Positions 8,299-18,863 of a stretch of DNA of 64,000 bases are shown in pieces. The notes beneath the pieces were generated by a model. That model saw only the letters and a list, made by a program, of their open reading frames with translations, was not told the origin of the DNA and did no database searches. The translations under genes were made by a program, and so were the position numbers. Location: the NCBI RefSeq assembly GCF_012927645.1, contig NZ_JABBMT010000008.1:62001-126000 (forward strand). The letters run 5' to 3'. Source of the stretch: Pseudoalteromonas arctica. Lineage in GTDB: Bacteria > Pseudomonadota > Gammaproteobacteria > Enterobacterales > Alteromonadaceae. Positions within the stretch are counted from its first letter, which is position 1. The number at the start of each line of letters is the position of its first letter.

Positions 8299-9458
8299 TT
8301 GGATCCGTGTTTTACGTCACAGCTGATGTAATTTATTGCCAAGAACGAGTGCTTAAAAATCACTTCATGTTAGTTAAAAACGGCGTTATTAGTCACTTTA
8401 CGCAAAACCCTAAAGCAGGTGTGCCTATTGATGATTATGGTAATGCTGCAATTATTCCTGGTTTAATTGATTTACACATTCATGGCCGCGAAGGTTGTGA
8501 TGTGATTGATTGTAAAGTGAGTAGTATCGAAACGATTTCATGCTCACTTGCAGAGCATGGAGTGACAGGCTTTTTAGCAACGACAGTGACTACCGATTGG
8601 CAACAAACACTTAATGCTATGAGTGTAATTGGTCAGGCATACAGGCAGCAACCTAGCGGTGCACAGGTGTTAGGTGGCTATAGTGAGGGCCTATTTTTCA
8701 GTGAAGTCCATAAAGGTGCGCACAATCAAGATTACTTTTTAGATCTATCGCAGTCGCATCTAGAAGCGATGATTAATGCAGCCACTGGTAGCTTAAAAGT
8801 GGTTGCGTTGGCGCCAGAAAAGCCAGGCGCAAATGCATTAATTGAATACCTGACAGCGCAAGGAATTCGGGTCATGCTTGGTCATTGTGATGCCAATTAT
8901 GAACAAACTCAAAACGCGCTTGAGCATGGCGCATGCGGTGGGGTACATGTTTTTAATGGCATGCGCGGCATTCATCATCGCGACCCAGGTTGCGCGGGTG
9001 CGGTATTAATGGATGACAACGCGCTGGTGGAAGTTATTGCTGATGGTGTGCATCTTCATCCTACTATTTTAAAGTTAATTTATAGACTCAAAGGCCCGCA
9101 AAAAATCGCGTTGATCAGTGACTGTATAAATGCTGGTGGGCTAAATGATGGTGAGTATAAATTGGGTAAAATGGATGTTGTTGTGCAACAAGGTGTGGCG
9201 AGAACAGCCTCCGGCTCGTTAGCTGGCAGCACTTTAACGCTTGAGCAAGCAGTTAAAAATATGCATCAATTAGGCAGTGTTGAGCTGCGTGAGGCGATAA
9301 ATATGGCCAGTATTGTGCCTGCGCAATTTCTTAATATTGCCAGCCAAGTGGGGTCGTTAGCGGAGGGTAAGCAAGCGAATTTTGCTATTTTAAACAGCGA
9401 TTTTAGTATTCAGGCGACTTATGTGAAGGGTCATCGGTGCTTTTTTAAAAGTGTATAA
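8295..9458 (+). CDS. agaAII: N-acetylgalactosamine-6-phosphate deacetylase, AgaAII type
   Basis: 387 residues, an amidohydrolase of the NagA-like group. Visible metal and active-site elements are LIDLHIHGREGCD, the Glu in LAPEKPGANALI, the His in VMLGHCDANYEQT, VHVFNGMRGIHHRDPG and the Asp in IALISDCINAGG. NagA itself acts on GlcNAc-6-phosphate. The pairing with agaK and agaS under AgaR supports the GalNAc-6-phosphate variant described as AgaAII. It overlaps agaK by 4 nt and ends the operon. I see no clear terminator in the 165 bp before fusA2. Confidence 0.82.
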   Translation: MIGSVFYVTADVIYCQERVLKNHFMLVKNGVISHFTQNPKAGVPIDDYGNAAIIPGLIDLHIHGREGCDVIDCKVSSIETISCSLAEHGVTGFLATTVTTDWQQTLNAMSVIGQAYRQQPSGAQVLGGYSEGLFFSEVHKGAHNQDYFLDLSQSHLEAMINAATGSLKVVALAPEKPGANALIEYLTAQGIRVMLGHCDANYEQTQNALEHGACGGVHVFNGMRGIHHRDPGCAGAVLMDDNALVEVIADGVHLHPTILKLIYRLKGPQKIALISDCINAGGLNDGEYKLGKMDVVVQQGVARTASGSLAGSTLTLEQAVKNMHQLGSVELREAINMASIVPAQFLNIASQVGSLAEGKQANFAILNSDFSIQATYVKGHRCFFKSV

Positions 9459-9575
9459 AATGGCTAAAACGCTCGGCTTTAGTGTGGCTATACGCTTCAA
9501 AACCCATAGAAAGTAAAATATTATAAAATTGATTGCATTTTAAGCGACATGTATGGTGATGTTCGCTATAAGTAA

Positions 9576-9584
9576 TGCTATACT
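9576..9584 (+). promoter_or_regulatory. Extended -10 promoter for fusA2
   Basis: TGCTATACT (9576-9584) matches an extended -10 element, 39 bp before the fusA2 ATG. No good -35 is visible 16-18 bp upstream. It would give fusA2 its own transcription independent of the aga operon. Confidence 0.45.
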
Positions 9585-9623
9585 CCCGCCGAATAATTTT
9601 TCGACTTTATTAAGAGTAAAATA

Positions 9624-11708
9624 ATGGCAGATTTATCGAAGTACAGAAACATTGGTATTTTCGCGCACGTTGATGCGGGTAAGACCACGACTACTGAGCG
9701 TATTCTAAAGCTTACTGGTCAAATCCATAAAACTGGTGAGGTTCATGATGGTGAATCAACAACTGACTTCATGGAACAAGAAGCTGAGCGCGGTATTACT
9801 ATCCAGTCTGCGGCTGTAAGCTGTTTCTGGAAAGATCACCGTTTTAACGTTATCGATACTCCTGGACACGTTGACTTCACAGTTGAAGTATACCGTTCAC
9901 TTAAAGTACTTGATGGCGGCATCGGTGTATTCTGTGGTTCTGGTGGTGTTGAGCCACAATCAGAAACTAACTGGCGTTATGCTAACGAATCAGAAGTTGC
10001 ACGTGTTATTTTCGTAAATAAATTAGACCGTATGGGTGCTGATTTTTACCGTGTAACTGAGCAAGTACGTAAAGTACTTGGTGCAAACCCACTAATCATG
10101 ACGTTACCAATTGGTATCGAAGATGAGTTTGTTGGTGTTGTAGATGTTCTAACTAAAAAAGCATACGTTTGGGATGACACTGGTCTTCCAGAGAACTACG
10201 AGATCACAGACGTTCCAGCAGACATGGTAGAGAAAACTGACGAATACCATGAGCTACTTATCGAAACTGCTGTTGAGCAAGACGATGATCTAATGGAAGC
10301 GTACATGGAAGGTGAAGTACCTTCTATTGAAGATATCAAGCGTTGTATCCGTAAAGGTACTCGTGACCTTGCTTTCTTCCCTACATACTGTGGTTCTGCG
10401 TTCAAGAACAAAGGTATGCAACTAATTCTTGATGCTGTTGTTGATTACTTACCGTGTCCTACAGAAGTTGATCCGCAACCTCTTATGGATGAAGAAGGTA
10501 ATGAAAATGGCGAGTTCGCAGTAGTATCTACTGATGAACCATTCAAAGCGTTAGCATTCAAAATCATGGATGACCGTTTTGGTGCATTAACATTCGTACG
10601 TATCTACTCTGGTAAATTAAATAAGGGTGACACTATCCTTAACGCGTTTACTGGTAAAACTGAGCGTGTTGGCCGTATGGTTGAGATGCAAGCAGATGAT
10701 CGTAACGAATTAACTAGCGCACAAGCTGGTGACATCATTGCTATCGTAGGCATGAAAAACGTGCAAACTGGTCACACTTTATGTGATCCTAAGCACCCAG
10801 TAACACTTGAGCCAATGGTATTCCCAACTCCAGTGATCTCGATTGCTGTACAGCCTAAAGATAAAGGCGGTAATGAGAAAATGGGTGTTGCTATCGGTAA
10901 AATGGTTGCAGAAGATCCATCTTTCCAAGTTGAGACTGATGAAGATTCGGGCGAAACTATCCTTAAAGGTATGGGTGAACTTCACTTAGATATCAAAGTA
11001 GATATCCTTAAACGTACTTACGGTGTAGACCTTATCGTTGGTCAACCACAGGTTGCTTACCGTGAAACTATCACGCGTGAAATTGAAGATAGCTACACGC
11101 ATAAGAAACAATCTGGTGGTTCTGGTCAGTTCGGTAAAATCGACTACCGCATTAAGCCAGGTGAAGTTGCTTCAGGCTTCACGTTTAAATCATCAGTTGT
11201 TGGTGGTAACGTACCTAAAGAATTCTGGCCTGCAGTTGAGAAAGGCTTTAAGTCAATGATGGGCGAAGGTGTTCTAGCTGGCTTCCCTGTACTTGACGTT
11301 GAAGTTGAACTTTTCGACGGTGGCTTCCACGCCGTGGATTCATCTGCAATCGCATTCGAAATCGCTGCTAAAGGTGCTTTCCGTCAATCGATCCCTAAAG
11401 CGGGCGCACAACTTCTTGAGCCAATCATGAAAGTTGACGTGTTCACGCCAGAAGATCACGTTGGTGACGTAATCGGTGACCTTAACCGTCGTCGTGGTAT
11501 GTTAAGCGACCAAGAAGCTGGTTTAACTGGCGTGCGCATTAAAGCAGACGTGCCATTATCAGAAATGTTCGGTTACATCGGTTCATTACGTACAATGACT
11601 TCAGGTCGTGGTCAGTTCTCTATGGAGTTCTCACACTATGCACCATGTCCACAAAACGTAGCTGATACTGTAATTGCTGCAGAAAAAGAGAAAAAAGCTG
11701 CTAAGTAA
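9624..11708 (+). CDS. fusA2: Elongation factor G, second paralogue (EF-G2 type)
   Basis: 694 residues. The GTPase motifs are intact: AHVDAGKT (14-21), DTPGH (78-82) and NKLD (132-135). Domains II-V follow to the end. The sequence reads like the second EF-G of Vibrio and Shewanella (opening [20 protein letters not shown], with [20 protein letters not shown]). It is not beside rpsL, rpsG and tuf, where the housekeeping fusA sits, so a paralogue is expected elsewhere. EF-G paralogues can divide translocation and ribosome recycling; the share of this one cannot be read from sequence. A strong terminator follows. Confidence 0.88.
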   Translation: MADLSKYRNIGIFAHVDAGKTTTTERILKLTGQIHKTGEVHDGESTTDFMEQEAERGITIQSAAVSCFWKDHRFNVIDTPGHVDFTVEVYRSLKVLDGGIGVFCGSGGVEPQSETNWRYANESEVARVIFVNKLDRMGADFYRVTEQVRKVLGANPLIMTLPIGIEDEFVGVVDVLTKKAYVWDDTGLPENYEITDVPADMVEKTDEYHELLIETAVEQDDDLMEAYMEGEVPSIEDIKRCIRKGTRDLAFFPTYCGSAFKNKGMQLILDAVVDYLPCPTEVDPQPLMDEEGNENGEFAVVSTDEPFKALAFKIMDDRFGALTFVRIYSGKLNKGDTILNAFTGKTERVGRMVEMQADDRNELTSAQAGDIIAIVGMKNVQTGHTLCDPKHPVTLEPMVFPTPVISIAVQPKDKGGNEKMGVAIGKMVAEDPSFQVETDEDSGETILKGMGELHLDIKVDILKRTYGVDLIVGQPQVAYRETITREIEDSYTHKKQSGGSGQFGKIDYRIKPGEVASGFTFKSSVVGGNVPKEFWPAVEKGFKSMMGEGVLAGFPVLDVEVELFDGGFHAVDSSAIAFEIAAKGAFRQSIPKAGAQLLEPIMKVDVFTPEDHVGDVIGDLNRRRGMLSDQEAGLTGVRIKADVPLSEMFGYIGSLRTMTSGRGQFSMEFSHYAPCPQNVADTVIAAEKEKKAAK

Positions 11709-11726
11709 TTAGTCACTTAAACTCTT

Positions 11727-11755
11727 AAAAAACCCGCACTTGTTGCGGGTTTTTT
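11727..11755. terminator. Bidirectional terminator after fusA2
   Basis: AAAAAACCCGCA (11727-11738) and TGCGGGTTTTTT (11744-11755) form a perfect 12-bp stem with a 5-nt loop. The A-run and T-run allow function on both strands, between the convergent fusA2 and nuclease genes. Confidence 0.92.
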
Positions 11756-11806
11756 GTTGAGCTGAACTCTGCTGAATAAACCTACTCAAGCAGAGTTTAG
11801 TTTATA

Positions 11807-14545
11807 CTACGCTTTTTTACGGCGCAGGAGTGTTAGTGGTAACGCTAGTAACGTTAACCAAAATAATGAGCCAGAATCATCGCCTTTATCATCCGATTTG
11901 TCATTGTTGATATTGATATAAACAAGTTGTGCATTTGATAAATTACCGGCACTATCTTTTGCTTGTACCATTAATGTGATTTTTCTTTCAAACTCGAAAT
12001 CTAAATCGCCCGCGACGATTAATTGTCCTTGCTGATTAATCGTTATAGCATTGTGCCCTGAGACGATAAATTCAACAACTGGCGTGTATTCAGCGTCGGC
12101 ATCACTGAACTCCAGCTGACCTATAATAGTTCCAATAGCGCTGTTTTCTAACACATTGAAGCTTTGTTCTGGTTCTAGCACTGGAGCTTGTGGCTCAGGA
12201 GTTGGCTCTACAGCAGGCGTAGATTGAATATCAATAATGACAGGGTCGTGATCAGAGGCACGATAAGCACTGTCTGAATACAGGCTAGCAACTTGAGAAT
12301 CCGATTTAAATTCTACGTTGTAATCAAGACTGATCGGCTCATCAGCATTGATATGCCAATCTGTCGCTGCGACAACTTTAGCAAGTAAACTTGGACTAGC
12401 AACAGCATGATCTAAGCTACCCATGCGGCCAGAAAAACTATATGAATAACCAAGAGTGTTACCATCTAATTCCGCGACGACATTTTTAAACCCTTTATCA
12501 GCAAATGCGCGTATTGGATCTTCCATCGCATAGGCATTCATATCGCCGACTAAAATGATATCTTCATCCTCTACACCGGTTGGCTTGCTATGAAGCCAAT
12601 CTGCAAAGCTATTGGCACCAGCAACGCGGATCTCATTCCAGCATGCTTGGCCATCACCTAAATCGGCATTATTGCCATCGGCACTGCCACAGCTACCTTT
12701 TGATTTTAAATGGGCTACAGCAACAGTGAATACCTCTTCTGACTGAAATGATTTGAAGCTTTGTGCGATCGGTGGGCGATTACTATAGTCAAATGGATAT
12801 TCGGTTGTGATAGCCGCGGTGCCAACTTGTGCGACTTTATTTGCACGGTAGATAAGTGCGGTGGTAATTGCATCAGTACCAATTTTATTTACATTAAAAT
12901 TAACAAAGGCGTATTCATTATTGCTATCTTCATCGTTTAACGCACTAACAAGGCTAGCAATAGCGCTATTTGCACCGAAACCATCGTTTTCTATTTCCAT
13001 TAAGCCGATCACATCAGCCTCTATAGCAACAAGCGCACTGACAATTTTCGCTTGTTGGCGGATAAACTCAGCTTCGCTGTCAGCCCCACGACTGGTTGGA
13101 AAACCTGCACCTTGGCCGTCACCATTGAAGTAATTAAGCACGTTAAAGCTTGCAATACGAAGATCCGCATCGGCGTGTAGCTCTGGTGCATTAGTACGTG
13201 GGTTAGCTGCCACAAAAGTTGGTTGTACAGTTGGGTGAATGCGATAGCGATCAAAGCTGTAACCCATAACACCGGTGATTGCGTTAACTGAATCACCTAA
13301 CCGTAATGTGTTATAAGCGTCTAAGCCAGTACCAGGGTAAGAAACTGGATCAAGATTTTGTTTTGTTGAACCATCATCAAGTAGGATGTGTTTGTTGATG
13401 TTTTCGGCCTCAACAGTGTTAGCTGCATTACCAGGAAGCGCTATTTGTGTACCTTGATATAAGCGTTCTGTGGCAAGGCCCACTTCACCATAACGGCCTA
13501 AGCCATAGTTATTGCTAACAACTAAAGTTTGCTCTAATGAAACCAACATGCCTTCATAGGCTTCTAAATCGGCTACGTTATTAACAGGGAGAGTGATGTT
13601 TGTTGCTGTTGGCGTTAAGCCTGTAGCACATACTTCCACTTGACTAACATCACCAATTTGGGTGGCCTGAAAGTATTCTGCGACACTGCCTTTAACGCGC
13701 ACGTGGTCCCCAATATTGACATCGGTATCAGCAAAATAAACAAATACACCTTCAGAAGTAAGTGGGTTTGTATCAATATCTGCATCAAGCGATGTAATAA
13801 AGAAGCCACTTAATTGCTCACTACCTTGAAAATCAGCAGTTACTACGCCTTCCAGCTCAATTTCTGTGTTTACTAGAGGGCTATCACCGCCTTCACCTTG
13901 TACTGCGCTGATAAGTGTTTTAGCTGCGCCGCATTCTAATGGAGTAACTGGTTCTGGATCTGGGGTTGGCTCTGTACTCTCACCATGAAAACCGAGCCCT
14001 GAAAAGTCATTTTTATCAAATTGTAGCCATTGTTCACTTGGATCAAATGACGCAGTAACATCGCTACGACCTGCAGTAATACTTAGCTTGCGACGTAAGG
14101 TTTTGTCCTTGGTGCTAACACCTCCGGCTGACCATTCGCTACCAGGGTCAACGCCTAACTGACCAAAGCTATCAACAATAGTGCCGTCTTTAGTTAACAC
14201 AAGTGCATCATCACCATTGAAATAAGTAACGGTTGCTTCCGTATCAGCTTTAGCTTTAAGCTCGTCTGCAGAACCTGCATTAACAATTACATAGGTGCTG
14301 TTGGCAGCTAAGCTACCGGATAAAGCAAGTGTATTATTTGGAGTTGTCAGATCGCCATTACCATTGGCGTAAAGTGAGATGTTATAGCCATCAAGCGAGA
14401 GTGTTTCGCCAGAGGTATTAAAAAGCTCAATTGCTTTATTGTTACTACCACCTTCAACATATTCTGAAATAATTAAATTAGCGTAAGCTGGCGCACTGAG
14501 GCTTGCAATAACAAGCGCCAATGGCGTTATTTTTGTTTTGAACAT
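11807..14545 (-). CDS. Large secreted endonuclease/exonuclease/phosphatase with LTD, OB-like and GlyGly-CTERM domains (ExeM-like)
   Basis: 912 residues. Residues 1-22 are a signal peptide ending AYA. A lamin-tail domain follows (LIISEYVEGGSNNKAIELFN), then an OB-like domain (about 205-320; VVTADFQGSEQLSGFFI). The EEP nuclease domain (about 450-775) shows IASFNVLNYFNG, VIGLMEIENDGFG, VAHLKSKGSCG, ILVGDMNAYAMEDP and ASDHDPVIIDI. A cadherin-like repeat comes next, and a GlyGly-CTERM tail (SGS, membrane helix, RRKK) ends the protein. Such tails are processed by rhombosortase and go with type II secretion. ExeM-type DNases digest extracellular DNA in biofilms; that role is inferred. Confidence 0.88.
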   Translation of the reverse strand: MFKTKITPLALVIASLSAPAYANLIISEYVEGGSNNKAIELFNTSGETLSLDGYNISLYANGNGDLTTPNNTLALSGSLAANSTYVIVNAGSADELKAKADTEATVTYFNGDDALVLTKDGTIVDSFGQLGVDPGSEWSAGGVSTKDKTLRRKLSITAGRSDVTASFDPSEQWLQFDKNDFSGLGFHGESTEPTPDPEPVTPLECGAAKTLISAVQGEGGDSPLVNTEIELEGVVTADFQGSEQLSGFFITSLDADIDTNPLTSEGVFVYFADTDVNIGDHVRVKGSVAEYFQATQIGDVSQVEVCATGLTPTATNITLPVNNVADLEAYEGMLVSLEQTLVVSNNYGLGRYGEVGLATERLYQGTQIALPGNAANTVEAENINKHILLDDGSTKQNLDPVSYPGTGLDAYNTLRLGDSVNAITGVMGYSFDRYRIHPTVQPTFVAANPRTNAPELHADADLRIASFNVLNYFNGDGQGAGFPTSRGADSEAEFIRQQAKIVSALVAIEADVIGLMEIENDGFGANSAIASLVSALNDEDSNNEYAFVNFNVNKIGTDAITTALIYRANKVAQVGTAAITTEYPFDYSNRPPIAQSFKSFQSEEVFTVAVAHLKSKGSCGSADGNNADLGDGQACWNEIRVAGANSFADWLHSKPTGVEDEDIILVGDMNAYAMEDPIRAFADKGFKNVVAELDGNTLGYSYSFSGRMGSLDHAVASPSLLAKVVAATDWHINADEPISLDYNVEFKSDSQVASLYSDSAYRASDHDPVIIDIQSTPAVEPTPEPQAPVLEPEQSFNVLENSAIGTIIGQLEFSDADAEYTPVVEFIVSGHNAITINQQGQLIVAGDLDFEFERKITLMVQAKDSAGNLSNAQLVYININNDKSDDKGDDSGSLFWLTLLALPLTLLRRKKA

Positions 14546-14639
14546 TATTATTTTTCCCGTGTATTGTGTCCCGAGTGGGATAAACAGTTTAAGGAAAAGT
14601 TATGACAAAGAAAATATAAAATGTTAATAGTATGAAAAT

Positions 14640-14665
14640 GAAAAGGGTGGTGAACAGCCCTTTTC
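14640..14665 (-). terminator. Probable terminator downstream of hemB
   Basis: GAAAAGGG (14640-14647) pairs with CCCTTTTC (14658-14665). Read on the minus strand it follows the hemB stop by 12 nt and is followed by ATTTTCAT, a weak T-rich tail. Confidence 0.5.
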
Positions 14666-14677
14666 AAACTTATATAT

Positions 14678-15703
<1,026 letters not shown>

Positions 15704-17554
15704 CTAGTCTAAAATTGGAAAACTAACTACACGATTACGGCCACTTTGCTTTGCATGATAAAGTGCTTTGTCAGCGTAGTCGGTGAATAATCCCGGATTA
15801 TGAATGTCTTCAGCGATGGCGCTATACACACCAGCACTAATGGTAAACTTTATCTGAGTGTTTGCTACAGTAATAGTGGTATCCATAATTTCTTGACGAA
15901 TTTTTTCGGTTATGGCAACGGCCCCTGAGAGTGGGGTATTAGGAAGTAAGATAACAAACTCTTCCCCACCATAGCGTGCGACCTCGTCAAGTGGTCGTTT
16001 TAATTGATGTGTTATAATATCAGCCACAGCACGAATGGTTTGGTCGCCAATTAAGTGCCCATAAGAGTCATTAATTTTTTTAAAATGATCAATGTCGAGC
16101 ATAATTACACTCAATGGGGTTTGCTCTCGGCGAGAACGACGCAAGTCCATCACTAGCTTTTTCTCAAAGTAGCGACGGTTTTTTATTTGTGTTAATGGAT
16201 CTTCCATATTGAGCTGCTCTAACTCGCGATTTTTTTCTTCAAGCTCACGTAAGGTAACTTGTAGCTCAAAAGTTCGCTCTTCAATATTACTTTCTAGGTC
16301 TTGTCGAGCTTGTTCTTGCAACTCTAAACGTTCTTGTAATAACTCATCTTGAGCTTCATTTTGGGCGATTTTACACTGCTGGGCGGTAACTTGAGCATCG
16401 CGTTCGATTAAAAAGTACTTAATGGTGGCAAAGATTAAACTGAGTGAACAGATTAAAAAGCTAACAGATACAAACGGTAAACCACGGGTATTAAAGTCAT
16501 AGATGTCAAACACAACAATCATCATATAAAGCTGTGCGATAAAAAACATTAATGCGCCACATAATAGTGCACATAGAGGCTGCGTTCGCTGTTGCTTAAT
16601 ATCAATCCCTAACGCCGCGATGTGCAACAGCATAATCAGTGCTGGCATAGGTAGACTGTAATACAGCATGATATCTGTTGGGAGTAACCAAATAAAAAAT
16701 AGGCTGATAAAAAGTAACCAGTTACTTAATCTATGTAAGGGCTGCAGCCATGTTTTCGTGGGCAGGCGTAGTTGTTCAAATAATAGTTTGAATAAGCAAG
16801 TTGTTAATATCAGCATACTAGGCATTGCTAGCTGCTGTAGGCTAGGCAAAGTCGGGTGGAAATAGCGATAACCAAAGCCATATAAGTAGATTAGTAATAA
16901 CCATAAAGTGATTAAAATACTGCTACAGACTGCAAAGTAGCGCTTGCGTGAAACACCAAATATGACTAAGCAAGTGACTGTCAGCGATAAAATAAACCCG
17001 ATTAGCAGGCCGTATATTAAATTAAACTTACTTTTATCTTTTAAATACTCGTCATGCTGCCAAAGACTTAGCGGTACTCTGACACCATCTAGACTTTCAA
17101 CGCGAAGCAGTAATGTTGACTGACTTGCCGGTGGCAGTGTTAGCTTTACTAATAATGATTCTGTTTTAATTTGCCGGTTATTGAGTGGTAATGTATCGCC
17201 AATTTCTTTAAATAATAATGTGTTTTGCTTAAAGTAATGGTACACAGCTACTTGATCTAATAACGGATTATCAATGGACAATAAAATGGGTAGCTCTGAA
17301 TTTTCAGCGTTAATCAGTTGCAGGCGCAGCCATACTGCTTGATTAGTGAGTCCTAAATTGAGCGGTTGTTCTGAAAGCTGATGCCATTGCTTATTTGGAG
17401 CCTGCTTAGCTTGTTCTGCTGTGAAAGGCTGCTGGGAATATTCGAAAGGGATATTGACAAGGTGTTTAAAGTGCTTATCTAAGGTGATCTGCGTTGCGTT
17501 GGCCGTAAATGAAATAAATACAAAGCTATAAAGCAGCAACCAAACACGCTTCAT
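15704..17554 (-). CDS. Membrane diguanylate cyclase with 7TMR-DISM sensor and GGEEF domain
   Basis: 616 residues. Signal peptide (1-20), an extracytoplasmic DISM-type sensory domain (about 25-170), then about seven membrane helices (180-390). A coiled coil rich in Gln and Glu (395-450) leads to the GGDEF domain. The active site is intact: MLDIDHFKKINDSYGHLIGD and ARYGGEEFVILLP. An inhibitory I-site RPLD lies five residues before GGEEF, so product feedback is expected. It should make c-di-GMP from two GTP. It ends 3 bp from tatD and is cotranscribed with hemB by spacing. Confidence 0.92.
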   Translation of the reverse strand: MKRVWLLLYSFVFISFTANATQITLDKHFKHLVNIPFEYSQQPFTAEQAKQAPNKQWHQLSEQPLNLGLTNQAVWLRLQLINAENSELPILLSIDNPLLDQVAVYHYFKQNTLLFKEIGDTLPLNNRQIKTESLLVKLTLPPASQSTLLLRVESLDGVRVPLSLWQHDEYLKDKSKFNLIYGLLIGFILSLTVTCLVIFGVSRKRYFAVCSSILITLWLLLIYLYGFGYRYFHPTLPSLQQLAMPSMLILTTCLFKLLFEQLRLPTKTWLQPLHRLSNWLLFISLFFIWLLPTDIMLYYSLPMPALIMLLHIAALGIDIKQQRTQPLCALLCGALMFFIAQLYMMIVVFDIYDFNTRGLPFVSVSFLICSLSLIFATIKYFLIERDAQVTAQQCKIAQNEAQDELLQERLELQEQARQDLESNIEERTFELQVTLRELEEKNRELEQLNMEDPLTQIKNRRYFEKKLVMDLRRSRREQTPLSVIMLDIDHFKKINDSYGHLIGDQTIRAVADIITHQLKRPLDEVARYGGEEFVILLPNTPLSGAVAITEKIRQEIMDTTITVANTQIKFTISAGVYSAIAEDIHNPGLFTDYADKALYHAKQSGRNRVVSFPILD

Positions 17555-17556
17555 TC

Positions 17557-18339
17557 TCAGCCCTTGTGGTTAAATAACTGTTGGAAGTTAAGTGTAGTTT
17601 TCTTTGCAACAGTTGCAAATTCTAGGCCTTTTAAGGACGCAATAGTTTGGCATATATGTGGTAAATAGCTTGGCTCATTTCGGTGCGATTTGGGTTTTGG
17701 TGTTAACGAGCGAGGGAGCAAAAACGGTGCATCAGTTTCAATTAATAGGCGCTCTAATGGCAACATAGGCATCAGTTTTTGCAGTGATTTGCCGCGACGT
17801 TCATCACAGACCCAACCGGTAATACCAATGTATAAACCTAGCGATAAGTATTGCTCTAAGGCGTGTTGATCACCAGTAAAACAATGTAATACTCCACGCA
17901 CCGAATACTGTTGCAGTATTGCCAGCATATCTTCGCTCGCATCGCGCTCATGTAAATATACTGGCAGGTTTAACTCTCCCGCTAAAGTGAGTTGTCGGTG
18001 TAATACGGAGCGTTGAGTCTCGCGAGGAGAAAAGTTGCGATTGTAATCTAATCCACATTCGCCAATCGCCACAACCTCAGAGTGTGCAGTGAGAGTGCGT
18101 AGTTGTGTTTCTAGCTTTTCATCGGCTGATTTTGCATCATGAGGGTGTACACCAGCAGTAGCAAGTAGACTGTGTTGTTGTGCTAAGTTAATTGCTTGTT
18201 GGCTGGAGTTTATATCGCAGCCAATTAATAGCATTTGGCTCACATTTTGCGCTTTTGCGCGAGCAATAATAGTCGAATGTTGAGCATCAAATTGATGATT
18301 GGTAAGATTTACGCCTGCATCAATGAGTGATATGGTCAT
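17557..18339 (-). CDS. tatD: TatD-family metal-dependent DNase/hydrolase
   Basis: 260 residues, a TIM-barrel hydrolase. Metal ligands appear in LIDAGVNLTN (HxH position changed to DAGVN, as in many TatD), VAIGECGLDYNR, VYLHERDA, VLHCFTGD and LIETDAPFL. The E. coli protein is a Mg-dependent 3'-5' exonuclease and is not needed for Tat transport despite its gene position. Its start codon overlaps the stop of the periplasmic protein gene by one base. Confidence 0.9.
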   Translation of the reverse strand: MTISLIDAGVNLTNHQFDAQHSTIIARAKAQNVSQMLLIGCDINSSQQAINLAQQHSLLATAGVHPHDAKSADEKLETQLRTLTAHSEVVAIGECGLDYNRNFSPRETQRSVLHRQLTLAGELNLPVYLHERDASEDMLAILQQYSVRGVLHCFTGDQHALEQYLSLGLYIGITGWVCDERRGKSLQKLMPMLPLERLLIETDAPFLLPRSLTPKPKSHRNEPSYLPHICQTIASLKGLEFATVAKKTTLNFQQLFNHKG

Positions 18340-18863
18340 TAATTAGTGCGCTTAACGCGGATCGAGCGATTCTGGCCTGCTTTTTTTAATAAAAAGGAGT
18401 TGAACATACCGCGTTCAATAATCACAGTATCATTTTGGTTGATACGCAAGCTATCGGAGCCAATTTGGCGCCATTGCTGGCCGTTGTCTAAGCTAATAAT
18501 TAATTCACCGTATGGTGCTTCTTTGACGTTGCTAACGACAGCAGATATTTCATTGTCATTATCTTTTGCTACTTCTTTGTGTTCTAAACCAAAATCGTCA
18601 TTTTTGGTCTTAACTATTTGCTCATTGGCTACTGCTGTTGGTTCGCCAACGTTAGGGGTTGCTGAGTTAGTTGGTGGGGTTAAGGTTTTTGTTGTTGCTG
18701 GCTTACTTAATGATTTACCTGCCATAGTGTTGTCATAACAAAGCAGGCGATTAAAGTCATTTTCTACAAATGTACAGGCTTGTAAGGCTTGCAAGTTTAT
18801 TTCGTTAGCGTGAACAGTCGGAATGCTTAATAAAGCAAGTATTGGTAGTAGTTGTTTTTTCAT
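18339..18863 (-). CDS. Conserved periplasmic protein of unknown function in the tat operon
   Basis: 174 residues. Signal peptide 1-19 (ending VHA-N). A small cysteine-bearing segment (LQALQACTFVENDFNRLLCYDN) follows, with two cysteines that could form a disulfide. A low-complexity Thr/Pro/Lys linker (about 50-95) and a C-terminal beta domain (PYGELIISLDNGQQWRQIG, LLKKAGQNRSIRVKR) end the protein. I do not recognise a function. It sits between tatC and tatD with 0-1 bp spacing, so it is translated with them. Confidence 0.75.
   Translation of the reverse strand: MKKQLLPILALLSIPTVHANEINLQALQACTFVENDFNRLLCYDNTMAGKSLSKPATTKTLTPPTNSATPNVGEPTAVANEQIVKTKNDDFGLEHKEVAKDNDNEISAVVSNVKEAPYGELIISLDNGQQWRQIGSDSLRINQNDTVIIERGMFNSFLLKKAGQNRSIRVKRTN

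Noticed and set aside
18346-18738. 130-codon plus-strand ORF
   Set aside because: Antisense to the periplasmic protein gene of the tat operon, which has a signal peptide and operon spacing.
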